From an uncultured Rhodospirillaceae bacterium (GTDB taxonomy: Bacteria > Pseudomonadota > Alphaproteobacteria > CAAGCB01 > CAG-977): a stretch of 5,638 bases of DNA. The notes below the pieces were generated by a model. That model saw nothing but the letters and a program-made list of their open reading frames with translations. It searched no databases and had not been told where the DNA came from. Position numbers and translations under genes: made by a program. The stretch spans positions 1 to 5,638 of the forward strand of contig USCC01000124.1 in NCBI GenBank assembly GCA_900553035.1, given 5' to 3'. Positions 1-5,638 of this stretch are shown here, piece by piece. The number at the start of each line of letters is the position of its first letter. Position 1 is the stretch's first letter.

Positions 1-424
1 GCGCCTGGGGCGGGGGCATGTAAGGCTGAGGCGGCGGAACGCTTCCCCATCCGGCGGACGAAGGATGCTGGGGCGGGTAGGGCGCCTGTTGCGGATAAGC
101 CGGAGGCTGTTGTGGGTACATGGGAGCCTGAGGTGGATAAGGCGCCTGTGAATAATTGGGCGGCATCGGTTGCGGCGCGTGGGGGTATCCCGGCGGCGGC
201 ACCGGCGTGTTGGGATAGGACGGCTGCGGAATGTCCAGAGGGTCGGGGTAAGCCGAAGCGGGGGCGGTCGGCGGCAAGGAGCGGAACGCGCGCGGATCCC
301 TGTAAATAGGCACGGATCGGACGTCGCGACGAACCGGCGTCACGCCCTGGTTTTGCGCCTGTTGCGCAGCCTCGTCGCGCGAACGCATCGGAGGCGGAGT
401 TTTGGAACCCGACCAGTCCCACAT
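1..424 (-). CDS. Pro/Gln/Tyr-rich hypothetical protein, N-terminal part (3' end beyond window)
   Basis: This open frame has no stop before the window edge, and 141 residues are visible. It begins with a charged and polar stretch (residues 1-50) and becomes strongly low-complexity from about residue 51, dominated by Pro, Gln, Tyr and Ala in units such as APYPPQ and PAYPQQ. There is no signal peptide or membrane helix in the visible part, so this portion is probably an extended, disordered region; a folded domain could follow outside the window. I chose the ATG at 424; an in-frame TTG lies directly before it and the frame is closed by a stop at 449-451. No strong Shine-Dalgarno site precedes it, only an AGG about 12 bases upstream. 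It lies 61 bases after the VirD4-like gene on the same strand and may be co-transcribed with it. I do not recognise a family. Similar low-complexity regions occur in scaffold and secreted proteins, but composition alone does not show function. Confidence 0.75.
   Translation of the reverse strand, partial: MWDWSGSKTPPPMRSRDEAAQQAQNQGVTPVRRDVRSVPIYRDPRAFRSLPPTAPASAYPDPLDIPQPSYPNTPVPPPGYPHAPQPMPPNYSQAPYPPQAPMYPQQPPAYPQQAPYPPQHPSSAGWGSVPPPQPYMPPPQA
68..148 (-). repeat. Imperfect tandem repeat encoding Gln-Ala-Pro-Tyr-Pro-type units
   Basis: Within the Pro-rich gene, residues 93-119 consist of about four imperfect units of six or seven residues: QAPYPP, QAPMYPQ, QPPAYPQ and QAPYPPQ. The DNA shows corresponding degenerate repeats, for example the octamer ggcgcctg on the + strand at both ends of the block. 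The repeat is a property of the coding sequence rather than an independent element. Confidence 0.6.
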
Positions 425-485
425 CAAAGCACCATGCCTGTAAAAAAGTTAAACCTCTGTACCCTCTTCTGTCTGAGCATCCTCC
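425..485. other. Intergenic gap between the coupling ATPase and the Pro-rich gene
   Basis: This 61-base gap has a T-run on the minus strand (A-run at 442-447 on +), but no GC-rich inverted repeat precedes it, so it does not look like an intrinsic terminator. I see no convincing promoter. Read-through from the coupling gene into the Pro-rich gene is therefore the simplest reading. Confidence 0.4.
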
Positions 486-2813
486 CTATTTGTCATCTTC
501 GTCGTATTCGTCTTCAATGAAGTCTTCATAGTCTTCGTCATCGTAATCTTCATCTTCCTCATCTTCGTCTTCGTCGCCCTCATCTTCATCTTCAAGATCC
601 TCGATGTCGTAGTCTTCGTCGTAGTATTCGTCCATTTCCTGATCGATTTCGTCGCCGGCATCCTCTTCAATATCGATCAGTCCCTGAAGGGCGCTGACGT
701 CCGAATCCTCACGCTGAGCCACAACCCAGTACGGCACGCAGGGTGATGCCGGAATCTGGCATTTCTTTGTCATTTCCTTGTCCAGGAACCAACGGGGGGC
801 GTCCGCCATGATCGGGCGGTTCATGTATCCTTGCATCAGGACGATCTGCTGGGTCGAGGGAAGGCTGAGCATCTGGGAAGCGCCGATCACGGCCGTTCCC
901 TGTAAAGAGCGCGAAACGTTCTTTGAGAACGGCGTTGCCTGTTTCGACCACCCTTCCGTTCGTGAAGAAGACGCAATTTCAACGGTTTTCGTACCAATCA
1001 TTTTTTCAAAACGCTGAGCGGTCTGTTCGTTGTTCTGCGACAGGATGATTTTTGCCGCCGTGGTGGAAATGATCGTTTCCAGGTCATCTTTTCCGTACTG
1101 TCCCGAAATTTGGCCCAGATCTTGTCCGATCAGCAGATAGGAAACCTTTTGTCCGCGTCCGACCGCCGGGCCGTCCTTCACGGCGCCCAGTTTCGGCATC
1201 TGCGGAAATTCGTCGAGCACGAACAGCGTCGGGAACGGTCCTGTTTTGCCGCCATCCGCCTGTGGGAAGTTCGGCGGATTCGCGATCAGGAAGTTTGACA
1301 TCAGTTCGACGAATGTCCCGGTAATAATGTTCAGGGCGCGGGCGTCCACCTGGTTAACGGACAGGTAAACGGCAATCGATTTCATTTCACCGGTGATGGG
1401 ATCTTTCATGCCGCGCAGGTCGCGGAAGATGAAATCGCTCATCTTTGTCCGCGCACGCACGGCCGAGTTTTTGAAAATACCGATCCCCGTCAGAGCCGTT
1501 GACAGAATGGAGCCGCGTTCCTTATCCGGTGTTCCCGACAATTGGTTCAGTTCGACGACGGCACGGTGGGCGTAACCGTACTTTTTGCATTCGGCAACGG
1601 CTTGGTCCAGCATGTCACGCATCGGATCTGCCAGCGCGGCCATCTGATCGCCTTCCTCTGTTCGTTTTTTAATGTCCGCGGCCATCTGCATCTGCGCTTC
1701 GGTCAACCAGTCCAGAATCATGGCGATGCACGGTTCCCCGCCGACCCACGATTCGGGAAGCATTTCCCACGTTCCGATCGGCACATAGTTGTTCAGGTCA
1801 AGCGTGCCGTTGCGCAGGTGTTCAATCGCTTCGGCGGCTTCGGCGTCGGTCATGTCGAGGTAATAACCTTCCAGCACTTCGCGGTCTTTGTCGTCCAGCG
1901 CACCTTCATACAGTTTTCCGATAAAGTAATCGTTCGCGCGGGCGCGTTCACATTTGCCGACGACAAAGTGGATAAAGCCCGTCAGAGCGTTCCGGCCCGT
2001 TTTCGCCCAGTGCGGATCCGCGCCGCCTTTCGGCTCTTCAACCAGCACGGTCACCATACTGTCGACGTACATATCGCGCGCCGGGCCGGCCGGGGGAAGA
2101 CAGCTGGCCGACAGAGGGTTCCAGCTTGGGTAATAAAGCCCTTTTTCCGGTTCGTCTTCCGCACCCCAGTTGATGACAAAAACCGGTCCGATCGTCTGCC
2201 GGTATCCGCTTGTTTTGAAACAGAGTTCCGGCTTCGGGTCATTCACGATGATGCTGATGTTGTTGGATTCGAAAATGGTCGGCATAACGACGCCCACCGT
2301 TTTACCGGTGCCCGGAGGCGCCAGAACCAGAACCGACAGCGTTTCGGGAAGCTTCAGCAGTTTGCCCTTCCATCGGCCGAGCACAACGATAAAGCCCGTG
2401 AACAGGCCCATCTGCTTGATGTCCTTATACGTGGCGATACGCCCGCTGCCGTGAATTTGCGAAATCCATTCGTGCGGGTTCATGATAAGCCCGGTGATCA
2501 GGATGATGAAAAACGAGAAAAACGGAATCGTCGGCAGCCACAGGGAAAGACGGAAGGGGCCGTTATAGCCGTAGAACTGTTTGATCCATGCCCAGTAACG
2601 CCCTGCCAGATAGGCCGGGTCAACGGCGATTCTTTTTATGAATTTCCACGTGACAGCTAGAGAATCCTGGCTGATGCCCTTGCCGACCAGGTAGGACAGG
2701 GCAAAGCAGAGAACGGCCAGAATAAAGGTTGACACAAGGGCAATGACGACCGTTGCAATGCACCAGTTTACGGCGGCATCTCTTTCTGCCCATTCTTCAC
2801 CACGTTTGGCCAT
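486..2813 (-). CDS. VirD4/TraG-family type IV secretion coupling ATPase with acidic C-terminal tail
   Basis: This 775-residue protein is a type IV coupling protein, the inner-membrane ATPase that brings DNA or protein substrates to a type IV secretion channel. Two hydrophobic segments (about residues 17-43 and 89-110) flank a presumed periplasmic loop. The Walker A motif is APPGTGKT at 165-172 (Lys171), followed by the family-typical NDPKPE at 191-196. The DPHW motif at 266-269 introduces the all-alpha domain. Walker B is TLFVLDEF at 529-536 (Asp534, Glu535), and the family Gln motif GQDLGQI lies at 563-569. All key residues are present, so it should be an active ATPase. The last 62 residues (714-775) contain about 44 Asp or Glu, an unusual tail. 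The ATG at 2813 follows AAGGAG at a spacing of 11 bases. The stop is TAG. The gene immediately upstream is a motorless paralogue. Whether the system is conjugative or effector-secreting cannot be told here. Confidence 0.95.
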   Translation of the reverse strand: MAKRGEEWAERDAAVNWCIATVVIALVSTFILAVLCFALSYLVGKGISQDSLAVTWKFIKRIAVDPAYLAGRYWAWIKQFYGYNGPFRLSLWLPTIPFFSFFIILITGLIMNPHEWISQIHGSGRIATYKDIKQMGLFTGFIVVLGRWKGKLLKLPETLSVLVLAPPGTGKTVGVVMPTIFESNNISIIVNDPKPELCFKTSGYRQTIGPVFVINWGAEDEPEKGLYYPSWNPLSASCLPPAGPARDMYVDSMVTVLVEEPKGGADPHWAKTGRNALTGFIHFVVGKCERARANDYFIGKLYEGALDDKDREVLEGYYLDMTDAEAAEAIEHLRNGTLDLNNYVPIGTWEMLPESWVGGEPCIAMILDWLTEAQMQMAADIKKRTEEGDQMAALADPMRDMLDQAVAECKKYGYAHRAVVELNQLSGTPDKERGSILSTALTGIGIFKNSAVRARTKMSDFIFRDLRGMKDPITGEMKSIAVYLSVNQVDARALNIITGTFVELMSNFLIANPPNFPQADGGKTGPFPTLFVLDEFPQMPKLGAVKDGPAVGRGQKVSYLLIGQDLGQISGQYGKDDLETIISTTAAKIILSQNNEQTAQRFEKMIGTKTVEIASSSRTEGWSKQATPFSKNVSRSLQGTAVIGASQMLSLPSTQQIVLMQGYMNRPIMADAPRWFLDKEMTKKCQIPASPCVPYWVVAQREDSDVSALQGLIDIEEDAGDEIDQEMDEYYDEDYDIEDLEDEDEGDEDEDEEDEDYDDEDYEDFIEDEYDEDDK
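489..674 (-). other. Region encoding the acidic low-complexity tail of the coupling ATPase
   Basis: Codons for residues 714-775 are mostly GAT, GAC, GAA and GAG, giving a purine-rich, slippage-prone coding strand. About 44 of 62 residues are acidic, with several Tyr interspersed (as in EYYDEDYD). The tail follows the conserved ATPase core, where coupling proteins of other systems carry variable C-terminal extensions that bind relaxosome or adaptor proteins. The tail's function here is inferred only. Confidence 0.85.
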
Positions 2814-2824
2814 TTTGAAAACAG

Positions 2825-2830
2825 CTCCTT
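2825..2830 (-). promoter_or_regulatory. Shine-Dalgarno site of the coupling ATPase gene
   Basis: The minus strand reads AAGGAG here, 11 bases before the ATG at 2813. It is the clearest ribosome-binding site in this gap and supports that start. Confidence 0.7.
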
Positions 2831-2851
2831 TTATTAACCATAATCTCTTAA

Positions 2852-2880
2852 AGTATAAGGGAATAACACCGAAAAATCCA
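2852..2880 (-). promoter_or_regulatory. Possible weak promoter for the coupling ATPase gene
   Basis: The minus strand has a good -10-like hexamer TATACT (2852-2857) and a poor -35-like TGGATT (2875-2880) separated by 17 bases. It lies in the 95-base gap upstream of the coupling ATPase, in an AT-richer stretch. Only the -10 element is convincing, so this may be a secondary internal promoter or chance. Confidence 0.3.
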
Positions 2881-2891
2881 GGTTCTTTCGG
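2869..2891. repeat. Short inverted repeat between the short paralogue and the coupling ATPase
   Basis: CCGAAAGA and TTTTTCGG on the minus strand can pair in an eight-base stem with one G-U pair and a seven-base loop. No T-run follows the stem, so it is not a standard intrinsic terminator. It overlaps the possible -35 element and could influence transcript processing or be incidental. Confidence 0.3.
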
Positions 2892-2908
2892 GGGATGCCT
2901 CCCTTAAA

Positions 2909-3859
2909 TTACGTCAGCACCAGACAGAAAAGCACTTTGACCGGGGCCCATGATTCGGATATCTCCTCCCATTTTTCGATCGCCGCATACGGATGAAGGT
3001 CCAAAGTGCCGGCGTGAAGCTTCTGTATTTCCGCGGATCCCTCTTCGTCCGTCATGTCCCGGTAATAACCCTCCAGCTTTCTGGCCGCCCTTTTCGCCGC
3101 ACTGCCGTCGCACAGCCCCTTGACCAGAAAACCGCTGGCCATGGACTTCGGACACCGGATGACCGTCAGACGGACGCGACCCTTCCATTCCGGATTCTCA
3201 ACCGATTTGCCGTAAAGATGAACCTTGTCATCTACATATAAGGTCTGATAATTGATTTCTTCCACTGCCGAGGACGTTTTTTCATCCGTTTCATCCGAAT
3301 CCTTTTTATGGCCCCGCAGTTGGGAGAGCTTTTCCTGAAGCTCTTCAAACGCTTCCGTCAGTTCTTCCATCATGTCCTGAGGTTTCCGCCGGGGCGCGGC
3401 ATTTTCTTCGCTTTCTTCCTCAAACGAGCGACTGTACCTTTCGGCCGCTTTCCGCGCACGGGACAGAGCCGACAGTCCGAAAAAGGTAAAAAGCGGAAAC
3501 GCAATCAGCGGTATGGCCGGAAGCCATGCAACCGCCAGAAACGATCCGTCATAAGAGGAGAGCCTGCCAAACCATTGCAAATAGGCCTCGACTATCAGCA
3601 TCGGCCGTACAAACGCGGCTTTAATGAAGAGAAATATGGAATAGAAGGTGGATTTCGACGTACCGTACGTTATCAGAAACGATGCGGAAAAACACAGCAG
3701 AGCCAGAAGAAAAGTATAAACGGACGCCAGAAACAGGGCACATGCATACCCGAAAAGGCTTCTTATACGCGCCATTACTCCCCTCTGTTCGTCTTCCATA
3801 CCGCTTACCGTTTGGATGTTCTGTAAAAAATCAGGATGAAACGTCCGAACCTTTTTCAT
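2909..3859 (-). CDS. VirD4-like short paralogue lacking the nucleotide-binding domain
   Basis: This 316-residue protein is a paralogue of the coupling ATPase encoded just downstream. Its residues 21-130 align without gaps with residues 1-110 of that protein (about 33 identities), covering both membrane helices (about 37-61 and 109-130) and the WLPxIP motif before the second. Residues 261-304 align without gaps with ATPase residues 313-356 (24 of 44 identical, including LEGYY, DMTD and GTLDL). Between them lies a charged, probably coiled-coil linker (about 132-200) where the Walker A region should be, and the protein ends before any Walker B. It therefore cannot be a motor. Three starts are possible: ATG 3859 (longest frame, used here, no clear Shine-Dalgarno), ATG 3799 (exactly colinear with the paralogue) and ATG 3775 (preceded by GAGGGGAG). 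It could be a substrate receptor, a hexamer-modifying subunit or a decayed duplicate. The long intact frame and conserved block favour a maintained gene. Confidence 0.8.
   Translation of the reverse strand: MKKVRTFHPDFLQNIQTVSGMEDEQRGVMARIRSLFGYACALFLASVYTFLLALLCFSASFLITYGTSKSTFYSIFLFIKAAFVRPMLIVEAYLQWFGRLSSYDGSFLAVAWLPAIPLIAFPLFTFFGLSALSRARKAAERYSRSFEEESEENAAPRRKPQDMMEELTEAFEELQEKLSQLRGHKKDSDETDEKTSSAVEEINYQTLYVDDKVHLYGKSVENPEWKGRVRLTVIRCPKSMASGFLVKGLCDGSAAKRAARKLEGYYRDMTDEEGSAEIQKLHAGTLDLHPYAAIEKWEEISESWAPVKVLFCLVLT
3778..3785 (-). promoter_or_regulatory. Strong Shine-Dalgarno-like site inside the short VirD4 paralogue frame
   Basis: GAGGGGAG lies directly upstream of the in-frame ATG at 3775, whose product would begin MARIRSLF just before the first membrane helix and have 288 residues. 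It is better than anything seen before the ATG codons at 3799 or 3859, so it may mark the true start. Confidence 0.5.
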
Positions 3860-3904
3860 CCCATCGGACAGAATGACACGGAAAAGTAAAGAAAAGATGA
3901 GTTT

Positions 3905-4951
3905 TTAACCGAGAATATCCGAAACTTCGCGATAGACCCCGTCGTCCGAGCCATCCACATGCCGGATGGAATCGCGCAGGTGATGAATCTCTTCGGGACC
4001 GCCGTCGTCAAAGCGGCAGACATCAACACGCAGGCCTTCCCACACGTCGAACATGTCTTCGGCGTTGATGATCGTGCCTTGTTTGACAATGACCATCGGG
4101 CGGACGTCAAGGCCGCGCGCGCTGCCCGAAAGCTGCGGCATCAGAGCGTCGCGGGCGTTCAGGATGACGCGTACGGGCGAAATTCTGTGATTGCTTTCCG
4201 AAAACCAGAGCGGTTCTTCGTCATTGAAGCGTTCTTCATCCGCCAGCCAGTCGCCCGGTTCGGAATCAACCAGACAAAGCAGAATGTGGTCGGACGCGAT
4301 CCCTGCAAAATCAACCGGTTTCCCATTGACCTTGACGTTTTCAATCAAACGGTATCCCGCGGAACGGATGATCTCGGGGATCGTTTCTCCGGAGGCCGGC
4401 GAAGCCGATGACGTCCGCGGCGCTTCCTTCTTCGGAGCCGGTTCCGCTTTCGGGGCGGCGTGGCTCTGTTTCTTTTCCCGGTGCGGTTCGGGCTTATGTT
4501 CCTTTTCGGGTTCCGGAGCCTTGTCGATCGGTTTCACTTTTCCGGATGCCGCGCGAACCGCCGGAGGCCGGGTCTGCTTATAGGATTTCTTTTTGGTCAC
4601 TTTCGGGCGTTTCGCCGCAGATGGACGGTTTTTGACCTTGCTTCGGAGCAACTTGATCGGGAACATCAGGATCGCCTTGAACCAGGACATCCAGGAAATC
4701 GAGCACAGAATCGTCCATCCCACAAACCACATCGGTATCATGGAAAACATGGCGATGATAAAACACCATTCGCGGGGCGTCCGGATGACCCATCCGCTTT
4801 TCCATTGCTCCCAGATGTAGATCCAGTGCCTCCACTGTAGCGGATCAAAGCCCCAGCAGGATATCAACAGCTTTTGGAACCAGAAAGCGTAGCCGATGGT
4901 CCATACCAGCGCGATAAACATGATTCGTGAAAGAACTGAAATGATTTTCAC
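3905..4951 (-). CDS. Trp-rich bitopic membrane protein with Lys/Pro linker and C-terminal NERD-like domain
   Basis: This 348-residue protein has three parts. Residues 1-105 form a tryptophan-rich membrane anchor (13 Trp in the first 100 residues) with two hydrophobic segments, about 8-33 and 62-99. Residues 106-190 are a Lys/Pro/Ala/Glu-rich, probably disordered linker. Residues 191-348 are a soluble domain, probably cytoplasmic since both termini would lie on the same side. This domain aligns with the neighbouring upstream gene: VKVNG/MKIHG, GDWLADEE/EKWLVAEEE and SPVRVILNARD/SPLRPLVKARD occur in the same order. The strand-helix pattern loosely resembles the NERD nuclease-related domain, but the expected E/Q-x-K motif is not visible. 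The start is GTG at 4951, supported by GGGAG nine bases upstream. I do not recognise the gene; its place next to coupling-protein genes suggests a T4SS-associated membrane component. The two-helix anchor parallels the topology of the VirD4-like proteins. Confidence 0.85.
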   Translation of the reverse strand: MKIISVLSRIMFIALVWTIGYAFWFQKLLISCWGFDPLQWRHWIYIWEQWKSGWVIRTPREWCFIIAMFSMIPMWFVGWTILCSISWMSWFKAILMFPIKLLRSKVKNRPSAAKRPKVTKKKSYKQTRPPAVRAASGKVKPIDKAPEPEKEHKPEPHREKKQSHAAPKAEPAPKKEAPRTSSASPASGETIPEIIRSAGYRLIENVKVNGKPVDFAGIASDHILLCLVDSEPGDWLADEERFNDEEPLWFSESNHRISPVRVILNARDALMPQLSGSARGLDVRPMVIVKQGTIINAEDMFDVWEGLRVDVCRFDDGGPEEIHHLRDSIRHVDGSDDGVYREVSDILG

Positions 4952-4960
4952 TAATCGATT

Positions 4961-4965
4961 CTCCC
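4961..4965 (-). promoter_or_regulatory. Shine-Dalgarno site supporting a GTG start
   Basis: GGGAG on the minus strand lies nine bases before the GTG at 4951. The next in-frame ATG (residue 11) lies inside the first hydrophobic segment, so the GTG is the better start. Confidence 0.65.
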
Positions 4966-4973
4966 GCTGTTAA

Positions 4974-4995
4974 GGCCGGACTGTACAGGAAGGCC
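4974..4995. repeat. Imperfect palindrome centred on CTGTACAG
   Basis: The 63-base gap upstream of the Trp-rich membrane protein gene holds the perfect palindrome CTGTACAG (4981-4988), flanked at equal distance by GGCC on both sides, with three mismatched positions between. It could be an operator or an RNA hairpin, but there is no second copy in the window and no recognisable promoter beside it. Confidence 0.3.
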
Positions 4996-5014
4996 CGGGT
5001 ATGAACATTCCATT

Positions 5015-5638
5015 TTAAACGACAAAGTCCGACTCCATCAAATCCAGAATTGCAACGGCGACGGCGTCGTTGATTTCCTGCGAAGAGGGCGGCTGTGATT
5101 TTATATATTCCATCAGTGCCGAAGTTCCGGGAAGCATTTCCGTCGTACACGTCCCCATTTTCAGGACGGAAATATCCCATGTTTCAAGTGTTTCAATCAG
5201 TTCTTTCGGGTTTTCGATATTCCCATGATCCAGAATCAGGCAGGCATTGACCGTCATGTCGGCACAGGCCGGCTGTTCCTTTTCCAGGTATTCTTTCATA
5301 TCGTCACGCGCTTTGACCAGCGGACGCAACGGAGAGGCGATGGCATCCTTTCCCACTTTCCATACGGGGATTGTTTCCTCCTCCGCGACAAGCCATTTTT
5401 CCCCGACGGCGGGGCCTTCCGAAAGGATGAAGACGCTTTCGGCCGTTACGGCAATGATGTTTGTTGCATAACCGTGTATTTTCATCTCACGGAATATAAA
5501 GACATTGTTTCGCTCCAGAGCTTCGGAGATTCCTTCCCACAAACGGACGCGTTCCAGCGCCTGTTCTTCGCGTGTCGAACCCGTGCGGACAACCGGCGTT
5601 CCGGCCTCAATGAAATTGCCGCCTTCGGCAAAGGTGCC
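5015..5638 (-). CDS. Hypothetical protein with divergent NERD-like domain, C-terminal part (5' end beyond window)
   Basis: The frame is open from the window edge to a TAA at 5015, giving 207 visible residues. A TTG at 5542 could initiate, but coding character continues upstream in frame to the edge (GGNFIEAGTPVVRTG and onward), so I treat it as 5'-truncated. Visible residues 37-160 align with residues 191-312 of the next gene, sharing the order K-x-x-G, WLxxEE, SPxRxxxxARD and a late I-x-N step. The pattern of strands, the helix after SPLRP and a following strand (NACLIL) recall NERD domains, but the positions where NERD has Asp and E-x-K read Asn60, Ser73 and Gly75, so nuclease activity looks unlikely. 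The last 45 residues are a short helical tail. An upstream membrane anchor like that of the neighbour may exist but is not visible. The gene ends 63 bases before the next and is probably in the same operon. Confidence 0.8.
   Translation of the reverse strand, partial: GTFAEGGNFIEAGTPVVRTGSTREEQALERVRLWEGISEALERNNVFIFREMKIHGYATNIIAVTAESVFILSEGPAVGEKWLVAEEETIPVWKVGKDAIASPLRPLVKARDDMKEYLEKEQPACADMTVNACLILDHGNIENPKELIETLETWDISVLKMGTCTTEMLPGTSALMEYIKSQPPSSQEINDAVAVAILDLMESDFVV

Noticed and set aside
442..447. T-run on the minus strand after the coupling ATPase gene as an intrinsic terminator
   Set aside because: No stable GC-rich stem immediately precedes the run.
170..520. Arg-rich + strand frame opposite the Pro-rich gene
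   Set aside because: Arg-rich sequence is the expected complement of Pro and Ala codons, and the frame crosses the intergenic gap into the end of the ATPase gene.
449..670. Lys/Thr/Met-rich 73-residue frame overlapping the acidic tail on the same strand
   Set aside because: It is the out-of-frame reading of the GA-rich Asp/Glu codons. Its basic repeat composition follows mechanically from that, and I see no frameshift signal that would make it a programmed extension.
1542..2660. Long open frame on the + strand (372 residues) opposite the coupling ATPase gene
   Set aside because: It lies wholly antisense to a well-supported conserved gene, its product is a His/Arg/Phe/Val-rich composition typical of a shadow frame, and it has no recognisable domain.
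3308..3826. + strand 172-residue frame opposite the short VirD4 paralogue
   Set aside because: It is antisense to a frame with clear paralogue similarity, and its basic, low-information composition gives no support.
2909..3859. Short VirD4 paralogue as a simple frameshifted or nonsense-mutated pseudogene
   Set aside because: The bases after its stop do not appear to resume the ATPase sequence, and the middle is a different charged linker rather than a broken Walker region. A decayed internal-deletion copy is still possible, but the intact 316-codon frame argues against it.

Overview
All recognisable genes in this window lie on the minus strand and read from high to low coordinates, like a single transcription unit cut at both ends. 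The sequence is moderately GC-rich. It encodes inner-membrane-type proteins of a type IV secretion (T4SS) or conjugation apparatus. A Gram-negative proteobacterium, perhaps an alphaproteobacterium, is my best guess, but no marker gene fixes the taxonomy.

In transcription order the window holds five genes. (1) 5638-5015: the C-terminal 207 residues of a protein whose start lies outside the window; its fold pattern loosely recalls a degenerate NERD (nuclease-related) domain. (2) 4951-3905: a 348-residue protein with a tryptophan-rich two-helix membrane anchor, a Lys/Pro/Glu linker and a C-terminal domain that aligns with gene 1. (3) 3859-2909: a short VirD4 paralogue that keeps the membrane domain and part of the all-alpha domain but has no nucleotide-binding domain. 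(4) 2813-486: a complete VirD4/TraG-type coupling ATPase with intact Walker A and Walker B motifs and a very acidic 62-residue tail. (5) 424-1: the N-terminal 141 residues of a Pro/Gln/Tyr-rich protein running off the window start.

The intergenic gaps are 61 to 95 bases. The gap before the coupling ATPase has a good Shine-Dalgarno site, a possible weak promoter and a small hairpin. I see no tRNA, rRNA, CRISPR, insertion sequence or convincing terminator.

The most interesting feature is the combination of a full coupling ATPase, a companion with the same membrane and all-alpha elements but no motor, and two adjacent proteins sharing a catalytically degenerate domain. My inference is a specialised substrate-receptor or coupling complex built around VirD4. 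The sequence shows the architectures and paralogies; the complex and the substrates are hypotheses.
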